A model generated the notes under the pieces. That model saw nothing but the letters and a program-made list of their open reading frames with translations. It had not been told where the DNA came from and made no database searches. A program made the position numbers and the translations under genes. A stretch of 64,000 nucleotides of DNA from positions 107,713-171,712 of the forward strand of contig DAIPBO010000002.1 in NCBI GenBank assembly GCA_036774405.1. Direction: 5' to 3'. Origin of the DNA: JAAYDS01 sp012729155. Lineage in GTDB: Bacteria > Chloroflexota > Anaerolineae > UBA1429. Below are positions 1 to 7,325 of this stretch, piece by piece (position 1 is the first letter of the stretch; each line of letters opens with the position of its first letter).

Positions 1-655
1 GATCGTGGCCGTCGTGCTGTCGCTGGCCAAGCATCTCAAGCGCTATGCCGAACGACAGCGCGGCCACATCTACCATAATGCCGAGCATCTTCCTGCGATG
101 ATCCTCGCGGGCAAGACTGCTTTGGTGATCGGCACTGGCCACGTGGGTGCAGAGACTGGTCGCAAGCTCAAGCTCGCGTTTGGCATGTGGACGCTGGGCA
201 TTAACAGCGACGGACGGCCGGTGCCCCATTTTGACGAGACCTATACCCTGGCGGCCCTCGATGAACTCTTGCCGCGCGTCGACTTTGTCATCTGCACCAG
301 CGCGCTGGTTGAGGCTACTCGCGGTATGATCGACGCCCGGCGACTGGCGCTCATGCGACCCAGCGCCTATATTGTCAATCCATCGCGCGGTGGTCTGATC
401 GTCGAACGTGATCTTGTCGCCGCTCTCCAGTGCAGACGAATCGCTGGCGCAGCGCTCGACACCTTCGAGGTAGAGCCTCTGCCGGCTGATAGCCCGTTGT
501 GGGGGCTGGACAACGTGGTGCTTACGCCGCATTGCTCGGGTGGCCGACCTGACTATGCTACAGCGGTCATGGAGCGGCTGCTGGCCAACCTCGATGCTTT
601 TCGCGCGGGCCGCCGCGATCAAATGAGCGACGTCGCAAGCCTCAAGCGCTATTAG
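1..655 (+). CDS. D-isomer-specific 2-hydroxyacid dehydrogenase, 3' part
   Basis: The gene is cut by the left edge; codons are open from base 2, and the usual N-terminal ~100 residues of this ~320-residue family lie outside. The visible part contains the Rossmann nucleotide-binding loop GTGHVG (about residue 43), the NPSRGG motif with the catalytic Arg, the Glu in DTFEVEP, and the catalytic His in LTPHCSG near the end, so all three family catalytic residues are present. It should oxidise or reduce a 2-hydroxyacid/2-oxoacid pair with NAD(P) in the cytoplasm. It is followed by an RraA-like and an Ldh2-like gene on the same strand, which suggests work on a sugar-derived hydroxyacid. The GTG at 5 is an internal codon, not the true start. 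The substrate cannot be told from sequence. Confidence 0.85.
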   Translation, partial: IVAVVLSLAKHLKRYAERQRGHIYHNAEHLPAMILAGKTALVIGTGHVGAETGRKLKLAFGMWTLGINSDGRPVPHFDETYTLAALDELLPRVDFVICTSALVEATRGMIDARRLALMRPSAYIVNPSRGGLIVERDLVAALQCRRIAGAALDTFEVEPLPADSPLWGLDNVVLTPHCSGGRPDYATAVMERLLANLDAFRAGRRDQMSDVASLKRY

Positions 656-734
656 AAGGTGTTGGCCCGCTAGGCATGGCTCGGCGTCGACCGCGAGTCT
701 CGAGCCGATAGCGATACGACGGAAGGAGCAGACA

Positions 735-1403
735 ATGCAGCGGATCATTCAGGACATCCAGCGTGCCCCCAGAGAGATGATCGAGGCCTTTGCCACGTTG
801 GCGGCGGCGACGGTCTACGAGTCCAATCAGCAGTCCGGGGCGATGGATCATACCATCAAGCCTAACGTGTGGGGGCAGCGTATGTGCGGCAGCGCGGTCA
901 CGGTGCGCTGTTTTCCGGCCGACAACCTCATGTTGCATACGGCCATCGCCATCGCGCAGCCCGGCGATGTGATTGTGGCCGAGGTGGGCGGCCTGCTCGA
1001 TGCGGGCTATTGGGGCGAGATAACGACGGTGGCGGCTCAGGCCAGGGGCGTGGCGGGGCTGGTCATCGCCGGTGGCACCCGCGACCACGAGGCCATCGCC
1101 CAGCGCGGGTTCCCGGTCTGGTCGGCGGCCATCTGCATGCGCGCCACGGTGAAAAAGAACCTCGGCTGGGTGAATCATCCGGTGTGTGTGGGCGGGGTGG
1201 AGGTGCACCCCGGCGATCTCGTGTTGGGCGACGACGACGGCGTAGTGGTGGTACCACAGGCGCGGCTAACTGACGTGCTGGTGCGGGCGCAGGCCAAAGA
1301 AGCCAGTGAGGCCGAGGTAATGCGTCGCCTGCAAGAGGGTGAGCTCACGCTGGATATTCTGGGCTTTCGCCAATCGCTCACCGATCTTGGTGTGATGCTG
1401 TAG
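735..1403 (+). CDS. RraA family protein (HMG/CHA aldolase-like)
   Basis: A 222-residue protein of the RraA / 4-hydroxy-4-methyl-2-oxoglutarate aldolase family. The core shows the family pattern: a GxAVTV strand, a PGDVIVAEVGG segment and the metal/substrate motif AGGTRDHEAI, in which the Arg-Asp pair is the conserved part of the aldolase site. The C-terminal DDDGVVVVPQ segment is also typical. Stand-alone members with the R-D pair usually cleave or decarboxylate 4-hydroxy-2-oxoacids rather than bind RNase E, and the dehydrogenase neighbours favour that here. The start ATG has a good ribosome binding site, GGAAGGAG, at 721-728 with 6-nt spacing. The exact substrate is unknown. Confidence 0.85.
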   Translation: MQRIIQDIQRAPREMIEAFATLAAATVYESNQQSGAMDHTIKPNVWGQRMCGSAVTVRCFPADNLMLHTAIAIAQPGDVIVAEVGGLLDAGYWGEITTVAAQARGVAGLVIAGGTRDHEAIAQRGFPVWSAAICMRATVKKNLGWVNHPVCVGGVEVHPGDLVLGDDDGVVVVPQARLTDVLVRAQAKEASEAEVMRRLQEGELTLDILGFRQSLTDLGVML

Positions 1404-1435
1404 GGGGAGCAGATGACATCTGCCAGAGGCGAACG

Positions 1436-2536
1436 ATGGACGTGAACGGGCATCGGTATGGCTATCGGATCAACGGAGCTGAGCTGCGTTGTTTCGCCGC
1501 GGCCGTGCTCGAGGCGGCCGGCCTGGCGCCAGGGCATGCTGTCGTGGTGGCCGATAGCCTGACTCAGGCCGAATTGCGCGGTCAGGGCAGCCACGGCGTG
1601 TCGCGCCTGCTCGATATCTATGTCAAGCGGCTACGCCTGGGGGTCACCAATCCGCGTCCCTGCCCCGTCACAGTTGCACAAAAGGGCGGCACTGCGCTGG
1701 TTGATGGTGACAATGGCCCCGGCCAGGTTGCCGGCGTCTATGCCATGATGCTGGCCATCGATCTTGCTCACGAGTATGGCGTGGGCTGCGTGGCGGTGCG
1801 CCGCAGCAACCACTATGGTGCGGCGGCCTTTTACCTGCAGCAGGCGCTAGAGGCCGGCATGATCGGCCTCACCACCACCAATGCACCGCCTAACATGCCA
1901 CCAACAGGCGGGCGGGAGCCCTTTCTGGGGACCAACCCGCTGGCGGTGGCCGTGCCCAGCGCCACACAAGGGCCGGTGTTGCTCGATATGGCCACCAGTG
2001 TGGTGGCCAAGGGCAAGATTCAGCTCATGGCCAAAGAGGGTCAGCAGACCATCCCCCCGGGCTGGGCGTTGGATGCTGAAGGCCACCCGACCACCGACGT
2101 GCAGGCTGCACTGGGCGGCATGATGCTGCCGGTGGGCGGCCACAAGGGGTACGGCCTGGCCCTTGTCGTCGAGATCCTCAGCGCTCTAGTGGCGGGGGCC
2201 GCCTTTGGCCCGCACCTGGGCACGCTCTATGCTGACTTTGATCGCGGGCAGAATGTGGGGCACTTTTTCGCAGCGCTTGATCCGGGCGCTTTCGGGCCTG
2301 GCGAAGGCTTTTTGGCGCGCATGGATGCCCTGCTGACCGAGGTGCGCACCGTGCCCACGCAGGCCGGCGTGAGCGAGATTCTGCTGCCGGGCGAGGTGGA
2401 AAGCCGCTGCCAGGAGCGCTATGCTGCCGAAGGTATACCCTTTGACCAGGCCGTGTATGAAGAGGTGTGTGGCATCGCTGGCGAGTTGGGCGTGCCGCCC
2501 CTCAGGGCGATGGCGCTAGACGCCAACAACATCTGA
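1436..2536 (+). CDS. Malate/L-lactate dehydrogenase family (Ldh2) oxidoreductase
   Basis: A 366-residue protein matching the Ldh2 family in length and pattern (malate, L-sulfolactate, ureidoglycolate and diketogulonate reductases). These NAD(P)-dependent enzymes do not use a classical Rossmann fold. Visible family motifs are GSHGVSRL with the conserved His near residue 56, RRSNHYGAA near 122, the Asn-rich TTTNAPPNMPP loop, and LLDMATS followed by LPVGGHKGYGL, which lines the nucleotide site. It lies 32 nt after the RraA-like gene and 16 nt before the PPC-domain gene, so it is very likely in the same transcript. It probably oxidises a 2-hydroxyacid made or used by its neighbours; the specific acid cannot be read from sequence. 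Confidence 0.88.
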   Translation: MDVNGHRYGYRINGAELRCFAAAVLEAAGLAPGHAVVVADSLTQAELRGQGSHGVSRLLDIYVKRLRLGVTNPRPCPVTVAQKGGTALVDGDNGPGQVAGVYAMMLAIDLAHEYGVGCVAVRRSNHYGAAAFYLQQALEAGMIGLTTTNAPPNMPPTGGREPFLGTNPLAVAVPSATQGPVLLDMATSVVAKGKIQLMAKEGQQTIPPGWALDAEGHPTTDVQAALGGMMLPVGGHKGYGLALVVEILSALVAGAAFGPHLGTLYADFDRGQNVGHFFAALDPGAFGPGEGFLARMDALLTEVRTVPTQAGVSEILLPGEVESRCQERYAAEGIPFDQAVYEEVCGIAGELGVPPLRAMALDANNI

Positions 2537-2552
2537 TAGGAGCGACGTAGCA

Positions 2553-2963
2553 ATGAAGACACAACGCAGCCGCATTGAAGAGATCATTGTCATCCGCCTC
2601 AACTCGGGCGAGGACATCTTGCTCGGCATCCGCGAGGCGGTGGCGCAGCACGACCTCAAGAGTGCGCTCATCCTGGGGGCTATGGGCTCTGTGCAGCGCT
2701 ATCATGTGCACGTGGTCGAATCGACCGAGCTGCCCCCCAAAGACATCTTTCTCAAGGGCGAGGAGCCGTTGGATATCCTGTCGCTCAACGGTGTGGTGAT
2801 GAACGGTCGCGTGCACGCCCACATCAGCTTCTCGGGGCCTGACCTGACCATGGGTGGCCATCTCGAAGAGGGCTGCCAGATCCTCTCCTTTGGCCAGGTC
2901 TGGTTGGTGCCCGCTCCTGCAGCTGATCTGACCGACTGGGACCGCATCGGCAAGATCGAATAG
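2553..2963 (+). CDS. PPC domain (DUF296) protein
   Basis: A compact 136-residue protein made of one PPC (plants and prokaryotes conserved, DUF296) domain. The diagnostic metal-binding signature is present: a HAH motif in GRVHAHISFSG at about residues 90-93, then GGHLEEGC about ten residues later. The same domain in plants is the AT-hook-linked trimerisation module, but bacterial stand-alone forms have no AT hook and no settled function. Lying between two dehydrogenase genes in a catabolic operon, it is more likely a small ligand- or metal-binding accessory protein than a DNA binder. It is often annotated as DNA-binding; nothing in this sequence supports that. Confidence 0.85.
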   Translation: MKTQRSRIEEIIVIRLNSGEDILLGIREAVAQHDLKSALILGAMGSVQRYHVHVVESTELPPKDIFLKGEEPLDILSLNGVVMNGRVHAHISFSGPDLTMGGHLEEGCQILSFGQVWLVPAPAADLTDWDRIGKIE

Positions 2964-2998
2964 CTGGCGTGCAAGGCGTCGGCAGAGGAGAGGTGCCC

Positions 2999-4102
2999 AT
3001 GACAACGACATCCAGGGTAGCAATGCTGCGCGAGCTTCGGCCGCCGGCCGAGCGGCCTTTTGTGCTCGAGGAGGTGGCGATTCCGCCGCTGACTGAGGGG
3101 GCGGTGTTAGGGCGTATGGTGCTGGCAGGCGTGTGTGGTACCGATGTACACATTCTGCATGGCAAAGTGCCTATCAAACTGCCGGCCATCCTTGGCCACG
3201 AGAACGTCTGCCAGGTGGTCGAGATCGGTGGCAGCAAGCCCCTGGCTGACATCACCGGCCAGCCGGTGCAGGTGGGCGACCTGATCACCTGGCTGCCCAA
3301 GTCATGCATGCAGTGCTACAGCTGCACCATCCTCAAAGATCAGAGCAAGTGCGAGCGACGCATCGGCTATGGCGGCTGGTTGCCGGCCTGGCAGCACCCC
3401 TACCTGGTGGGCGGCTTTGCCGAGTATGTTTGGCTACTGCCGGACAGCGACATCGTGGTGGTCAACGACGTGGCGCCCGAGGCGGTGGTGTTGGGCGACG
3501 CTCTGCGGGTGATGGTGCATGCCGTCGAGAATGTAGGCGGCATCTGCTATGGCGACACGGTGGTGGTGCAGGGCTCGGGGGCCGTGGGGATGATGGGCAT
3601 CCTGTTGGCCCTGGATGCGGGCGCGGGCCAGGTGATCGTCACCGGCGGGCCCGCGGCGCGCCTGGATTTGGTGCGCGAGTTGGGCGCAGACGTCGCCATC
3701 GACATCTTTGGCGTCCGGGCCCCCGAGCGGATCGCTCAGGTGCTCGAGTTGACGCACGGCCGCGGCGCTGACGTCATCATCGAGGCAACGGGCGTGCCCA
3801 CGGCGGTTGCCGAGGGGCTCGAGATGGTGCGCATCAACGGGCGCTATGTGATCGCCGGCCACTATGGCGATGCAGGCACTGTGCCGCTCAACCCGCACCT
3901 GATCAATCGCAAACAGGTGACCATCACCGGCGCCTGGTCGGCCGACAACAGCCACTTTTTGCGGGGGCTGACGCTGTTGCGCAAGCTCTCGCGCGAGACG
4001 CTGGACAAGCTGGTTCGGCCCAGGTTCAGCCTGACCGACATCAACGCAGCGCTGCTGGCGACCGAGCGGCAAGAGACCGTCAAGGTGGTTGTCGCGCCGT
4101 GA
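2999..4102 (+). CDS. Zinc-dependent medium-chain dehydrogenase
   Basis: A 367-residue alcohol/polyol dehydrogenase of the zinc MDR superfamily. The catalytic zinc site is visible in GVCGTDVH and the following GHENVC. The structural zinc lobe is intact with four Cys (C-x2-C-x2-C-x7-C in the segment beginning KSCMQCYSC), and the NAD site is QGSGAVGMMG. Enzymes of this type oxidise a secondary alcohol of a polyol or sugar acid. The ATG at 2999 follows GAGGAG with good spacing and suits the family better than the GTG 30 nt upstream. It is part of the same operon as the flanking hydroxyacid-metabolising genes. It resembles sorbitol/threonine dehydrogenases, but the substrate is not deducible. Confidence 0.88.
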   Translation: MTTTSRVAMLRELRPPAERPFVLEEVAIPPLTEGAVLGRMVLAGVCGTDVHILHGKVPIKLPAILGHENVCQVVEIGGSKPLADITGQPVQVGDLITWLPKSCMQCYSCTILKDQSKCERRIGYGGWLPAWQHPYLVGGFAEYVWLLPDSDIVVVNDVAPEAVVLGDALRVMVHAVENVGGICYGDTVVVQGSGAVGMMGILLALDAGAGQVIVTGGPAARLDLVRELGADVAIDIFGVRAPERIAQVLELTHGRGADVIIEATGVPTAVAEGLEMVRINGRYVIAGHYGDAGTVPLNPHLINRKQVTITGAWSADNSHFLRGLTLLRKLSRETLDKLVRPRFSLTDINAALLATERQETVKVVVAP

Positions 4103-4165
4103 GAGCTGGTGCCGCGCGCTGAGCTGAGCGCTTGCGTCCAACGGCGACGCCAGAGAGGAGACGCT

Positions 4166-5044
4166 ATGAAGATCGCCTTTATCGGACTTGGGAATATGGG
4201 TGCGCCGATGGCGCGCAACATTCTCGCGGCCGGGCACGAGCTGACGGTCTACAACCGTACTGCCAGCAAGATGGAGCCCTTGGCCCGACTGGGCGCGCAC
4301 ACGGCCTCGACGCCGCGCGCAGCGGCGACGGGTGCCGATGTGGTTTGCACCTGCGTATCGGTGCCCGCGGCGCTATGGGCCGTGGCAGAGGGGCCAGATG
4401 GCCTGCTGGCGGGTATGACGGCTGGTCAGACGCTGGTCGACTTCTCGACTGTCGACCCGGGCACCAGCCAACGACTCGCCGAGATGTGCGCAACACGGGG
4501 CATCGACGTACTCGATGCCCCGGTGAGCGGTGGCACGGCGGGCGCTGCCGAGGGCACCCTGACGGTGGTGGTGGGTGGCGCAAAAGAGGCCTTTGAGCGC
4601 GTCGGCCCGCTGATGGCAGCCGTGGGCAAGAACATCGTGCATGTCGGTGGCCCTGGCGCCGGGAGCACCTTCAAGCTCATCAACCAGATCCTGGTGGGCG
4701 TGAACCTGGCGGGCGTGCTTGAGGCGTTCGTACTGGCTCGCAAGGCGGGGCTCGACCTGAACGTCTTGTACGATGTGCTGCGCACCTCGGCAGGCAACTC
4801 GAACATGCTCAACTATGCGGTGCCCGACCACGTCATCGGGCGCGACTTTGATGGGGGGTTTGTCCTCAAGTTGCTGATCAAAGACCTTGACCTTGCCCTG
4901 CAGATGGGCAAGGATGCTCACGCCACGCTCTTTTTGCCCGCTGTGGCGCGACAGCTCTATGAGCAGGCAAACCTGCTGGGTCTTGGCGACAAGAACATGA
5001 CGGCGGCGATCCTGGCTATGGAGCAGCTGCAGGGCATGTCGTAG
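4166..5044 (+). CDS. NAD(P)-dependent 3-hydroxyisobutyrate dehydrogenase family protein
   Basis: A 292-residue beta-hydroxyacid dehydrogenase (3-hydroxyisobutyrate / tartronate semialdehyde reductase / GLYR family). It opens with the nucleotide loop IGLGNMGAPMA, carries the substrate loop DAPVSGGTAGAAEG near residue 120, and has the catalytic Lys in the STFKLINQ helix near 170. The ATG at 4166 has GAGAGGAG directly upstream; an in-frame GTG at 4109 adds 19 residues that do not belong to the family. As the last gene of the operon it could reduce a semialdehyde released by the RraA-like aldolase, as tartronate semialdehyde reductase does in glucarate or glycerate pathways. That link is an inference from order alone. 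Confidence 0.87.
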   Translation: MKIAFIGLGNMGAPMARNILAAGHELTVYNRTASKMEPLARLGAHTASTPRAAATGADVVCTCVSVPAALWAVAEGPDGLLAGMTAGQTLVDFSTVDPGTSQRLAEMCATRGIDVLDAPVSGGTAGAAEGTLTVVVGGAKEAFERVGPLMAAVGKNIVHVGGPGAGSTFKLINQILVGVNLAGVLEAFVLARKAGLDLNVLYDVLRTSAGNSNMLNYAVPDHVIGRDFDGGFVLKLLIKDLDLALQMGKDAHATLFLPAVARQLYEQANLLGLGDKNMTAAILAMEQLQGMS

Positions 5045-5086
5045 CGAAGCAGAGTATGCAGCAAGGCGGGTCAGGCCCATAGCAGG

Positions 5087-5115
5087 TTGAGGGTATCCTG
5101 CCTTTGCAGTAGGAT
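5087..5115 (+). promoter_or_regulatory. Predicted sigma-70-type promoter for the hemerythrin gene
   Basis: A -35 box TTGAGG (5087-5092), a 17-nt spacer and a -10 box TAGGAT (5110-5115) lie in the gap after the upstream operon. The predicted transcription start is near 5122, about 32 nt before the hemerythrin ATG. Confidence 0.45.
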
Positions 5116-5153
5116 TGATCTGTGGCTATCTCGTGACCAGAGGAGGAACGCAG

Positions 5154-5687
5154 ATGTTGCCCGTAGGGCCTCTGATGATCGAGCACAGGTTGATCGAAAA
5201 GATGCTCGAGCGCGTGAGCATCATCGTCGAGGGCATCGAGCAAGAGCACTCTGTTAACCCTGTGCTCATCGACACGATCGTCGATTTCATCCGCATGTAC
5301 GCCGATCGCACGCACCATGGCAAGGAAGAGGACATCCTGTTTCGTGATCTATCGACAAGGGACCTCACCGCTGACGAGCGTCGCATCATGGCTGAACTGG
5401 TCGAGGAGCACAAGACCGGCCGGCGCCTGACCGCCGAGCTTGTGGTCCAGCGTGAACGGTATGTCTCAGGAGATAATGCGGCGCTCGAGGGCATGGCGGC
5501 CAGCTTGCGCGAGCTATGCGCTTTCTACCCCGAGCATATTCGCAAAGAGGACGTCGGTTTCTTCATCCCGGTCATGCGGCACTTTACCCGTCAGGAGTTG
5601 GATGCCATGATCGCGGAGATGTGGAAGTTCGACCGTCAGATGATCCATGAAAAGTACCGGGCGGTCGTCGACGCCCTGGCAGGCTAG
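5154..5687 (+). CDS. Hemerythrin domain protein
   Basis: A 177-residue protein with a hemerythrin-like four-helix bundle. The di-iron ligands follow the family order: His in MIEHRLIEK (helix 1), a THHGKEEDILF motif supplying His and Glu (helix 2), His in EEHKTGRR (helix 3), and YPEHIRKED (helix 4). Such cytoplasmic hemerythrins bind O2 or NO, or sense redox state or iron. The ATG at 5154 follows AGAGGAGGAACGC; the upstream GTG would add 13 unlikely residues. It is a single-gene unit between an operon and a convergent gene. Although hemerythrins can be encapsulin cargo, its C-terminus (DALAG) lacks a targeting peptide, and it lies 10 kb from the encapsulin gene. Confidence 0.88.
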   Translation: MLPVGPLMIEHRLIEKMLERVSIIVEGIEQEHSVNPVLIDTIVDFIRMYADRTHHGKEEDILFRDLSTRDLTADERRIMAELVEEHKTGRRLTAELVVQRERYVSGDNAALEGMAASLRELCAFYPEHIRKEDVGFFIPVMRHFTRQELDAMIAEMWKFDRQMIHEKYRAVVDALAG

Positions 5688-5710
5688 CACCATCTCGTAG
5701 TGGGCGAACG

Positions 5711-7240
5711 CTAGCCGAGCAGGTTGCGCTGTCGGTATTGCAGCGCCTCGGCCAGGTGCGCCGCCTGAATGGCGTCGGCCTGGTCAAGGTCGGCGATGGT
5801 GCGCGCCAGCTTGAGCACGCGATGATAGGCGCGGGCACTGAGGCCCAGCTGTCGCATGGCTGCCTTGATCAGGGCCTGCCCAGGGGCATCCAACTGGCAG
5901 TGTTTGCGGATCTCGGCGGGGCCCATGTCGGCGTTGCAGTGTAGGCGCGTGTCCGCGAGGCGCTGTTCTTGCCGGGCCCGCGCCGCTTCGACACGCTGCC
6001 GCACAGTTCGAGAACTCTCGCCGGGCGTTTGCCCTGCGAGCTTTTCGTATTCGACGGGCGGAACCTCGGTGTGGATATCGATACGGTCGAGCAGTGGCCC
6101 CGAGATGCGCTTTTGGTAGGCCTCGATGGCGCCGCGCGAGCAGGTGCAGTCGCGCGTGGGGTCACCATAGTAGCCGCAGGGGCAGGGGTTCATGGCCGCC
6201 ACCAGCTGAAAGTTGGCTGGAAAGGCCACAGAGCCCGTTGAGCGGGCGATCGTCACCATCTTGTCCTCGAGGGGCTGTCGCAACACCTCAAGTGTGCGTG
6301 CGCCAAACTCGGGCAGTTCGTCCAGAAAGAGCACGCCGCGATGTGCCAAGGAGATCTCGCCTGGGCGTGGCCAGTGCCCGCCGCCCACCAGGCCAGCCTG
6401 CGAGATGGTGTGGTGTGGCGCGCGAAACGGGCGCTGTCTTAGCAGGGGTTGGCCGGGAGCCAACTGCCCGATAATCGAGTAGATCCTGGTGACATCCAGC
6501 GCCTCGTGAACGTCCATGCGCGGCAAGATCGATGGCAGGGCACGCGCCATCAGCGTTTTGCCCGAACCGGGCGGCCCCACCATCAACATGCAGTGCCCGC
6601 CGGCCGCCGCTACTTCGAGGGCGCGCTTGACATGCTCCTGGCCGCGCACCTCGCTCAGATCGACCGCCAGCGGCAGGTCGTCGGCGTCGCCATCAGGCTC
6701 CTGGCGCGCGTACGGCTCGATGAGCAGCAAGCTGTTGAGGTGCATCGCCAGTTGCCCCAGAGATTCGACGGGGTAAACAGCGATATCGGGCACCAGCGCT
6801 GCCTCTGACGCGTCGAACGCAGGCACATAGAGGGCGGTAAAGCCCTGCTCGCGCGCAACGGCTGCCATGGGCAAGATGCCGTCGACGTGTCGCACGGTCC
6901 CGTCGAGCGACAGCTCTCCGATGAACATCCAGCTGTCCTCGCACGGGCGAATCTGATTTGAGGCCGACAGAATCCCCACGGCGATGGGCAGGTCGTACGA
7001 GGGGCCCTCTTTGTGTAGATCGGCGGGTGCCAGGTTGATGGTAACACGCTTGGTGCCCGGATAAGTCAACTGTGAGTTGGTAATGGCAGCGCGCACCCGC
7101 TGCCGTGACTCTTGGATGGCGGCGTCAGGCAGTCCCACGATGTCGATCACACCGGCCATGCCCGTGTGAACGTCAGTCTCTACGTCCACCGGCACACCCT
7201 CGAGCCCAACGACCGCACAGCTCTTGATTTTGGCTAGCAT
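5711..7240 (-). CDS. YifB/ComM family Mg-chelatase-like AAA+ ATPase
   Basis: A 509-residue protein with the YifB architecture. An N-terminal ChlI/Lon-protease-like domain starts MLAKIKSCAVVGLEG and includes NLAPADLHKEGPSYDLP. A Mg-chelatase AAA+ module follows, with Walker A GPPGSGKT (about residue 219), Walker B LFLDELPEF, and MNPCPCGYYGDP, and then a C-terminal helical domain (RAYHRVLKLARTIADL). ComM, the characterised member, is a hexameric helicase that promotes branch migration during transformation. Residue 1 is set at 7240, because the 19 upstream residues of the open frame do not belong to the family. It converges on the hemerythrin gene; the stops are 23 nt apart and lie in an imperfect inverted repeat (GGCTAGC...GCTAGCC). 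Confidence 0.92.
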   Translation of the reverse strand: MLAKIKSCAVVGLEGVPVDVETDVHTGMAGVIDIVGLPDAAIQESRQRVRAAITNSQLTYPGTKRVTINLAPADLHKEGPSYDLPIAVGILSASNQIRPCEDSWMFIGELSLDGTVRHVDGILPMAAVAREQGFTALYVPAFDASEAALVPDIAVYPVESLGQLAMHLNSLLLIEPYARQEPDGDADDLPLAVDLSEVRGQEHVKRALEVAAAGGHCMLMVGPPGSGKTLMARALPSILPRMDVHEALDVTRIYSIIGQLAPGQPLLRQRPFRAPHHTISQAGLVGGGHWPRPGEISLAHRGVLFLDELPEFGARTLEVLRQPLEDKMVTIARSTGSVAFPANFQLVAAMNPCPCGYYGDPTRDCTCSRGAIEAYQKRISGPLLDRIDIHTEVPPVEYEKLAGQTPGESSRTVRQRVEAARARQEQRLADTRLHCNADMGPAEIRKHCQLDAPGQALIKAAMRQLGLSARAYHRVLKLARTIADLDQADAIQAAHLAEALQYRQRNLLG

Positions 7241-7325
7241 GCCCAGAAACCTCACCAGAGTGTGCGGCAGTCTAGCACAGGGCGACGGCCCGATCAAGGG
7301 CCGAGCATCAGAACGCCGTGACGTT

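Noticed and set aside
3434..4300. Minus-strand frame (288 codons) opposite the zinc dehydrogenase
   Set aside because: Shadow of a clearly recognised plus-strand gene; no ribosome site and no family motif.
5154..5687. Hemerythrin as encapsulin cargo
   Set aside because: Its C-terminus is DALAG without the SL-type motif, and the gene lies over 10 kb from the shell gene.
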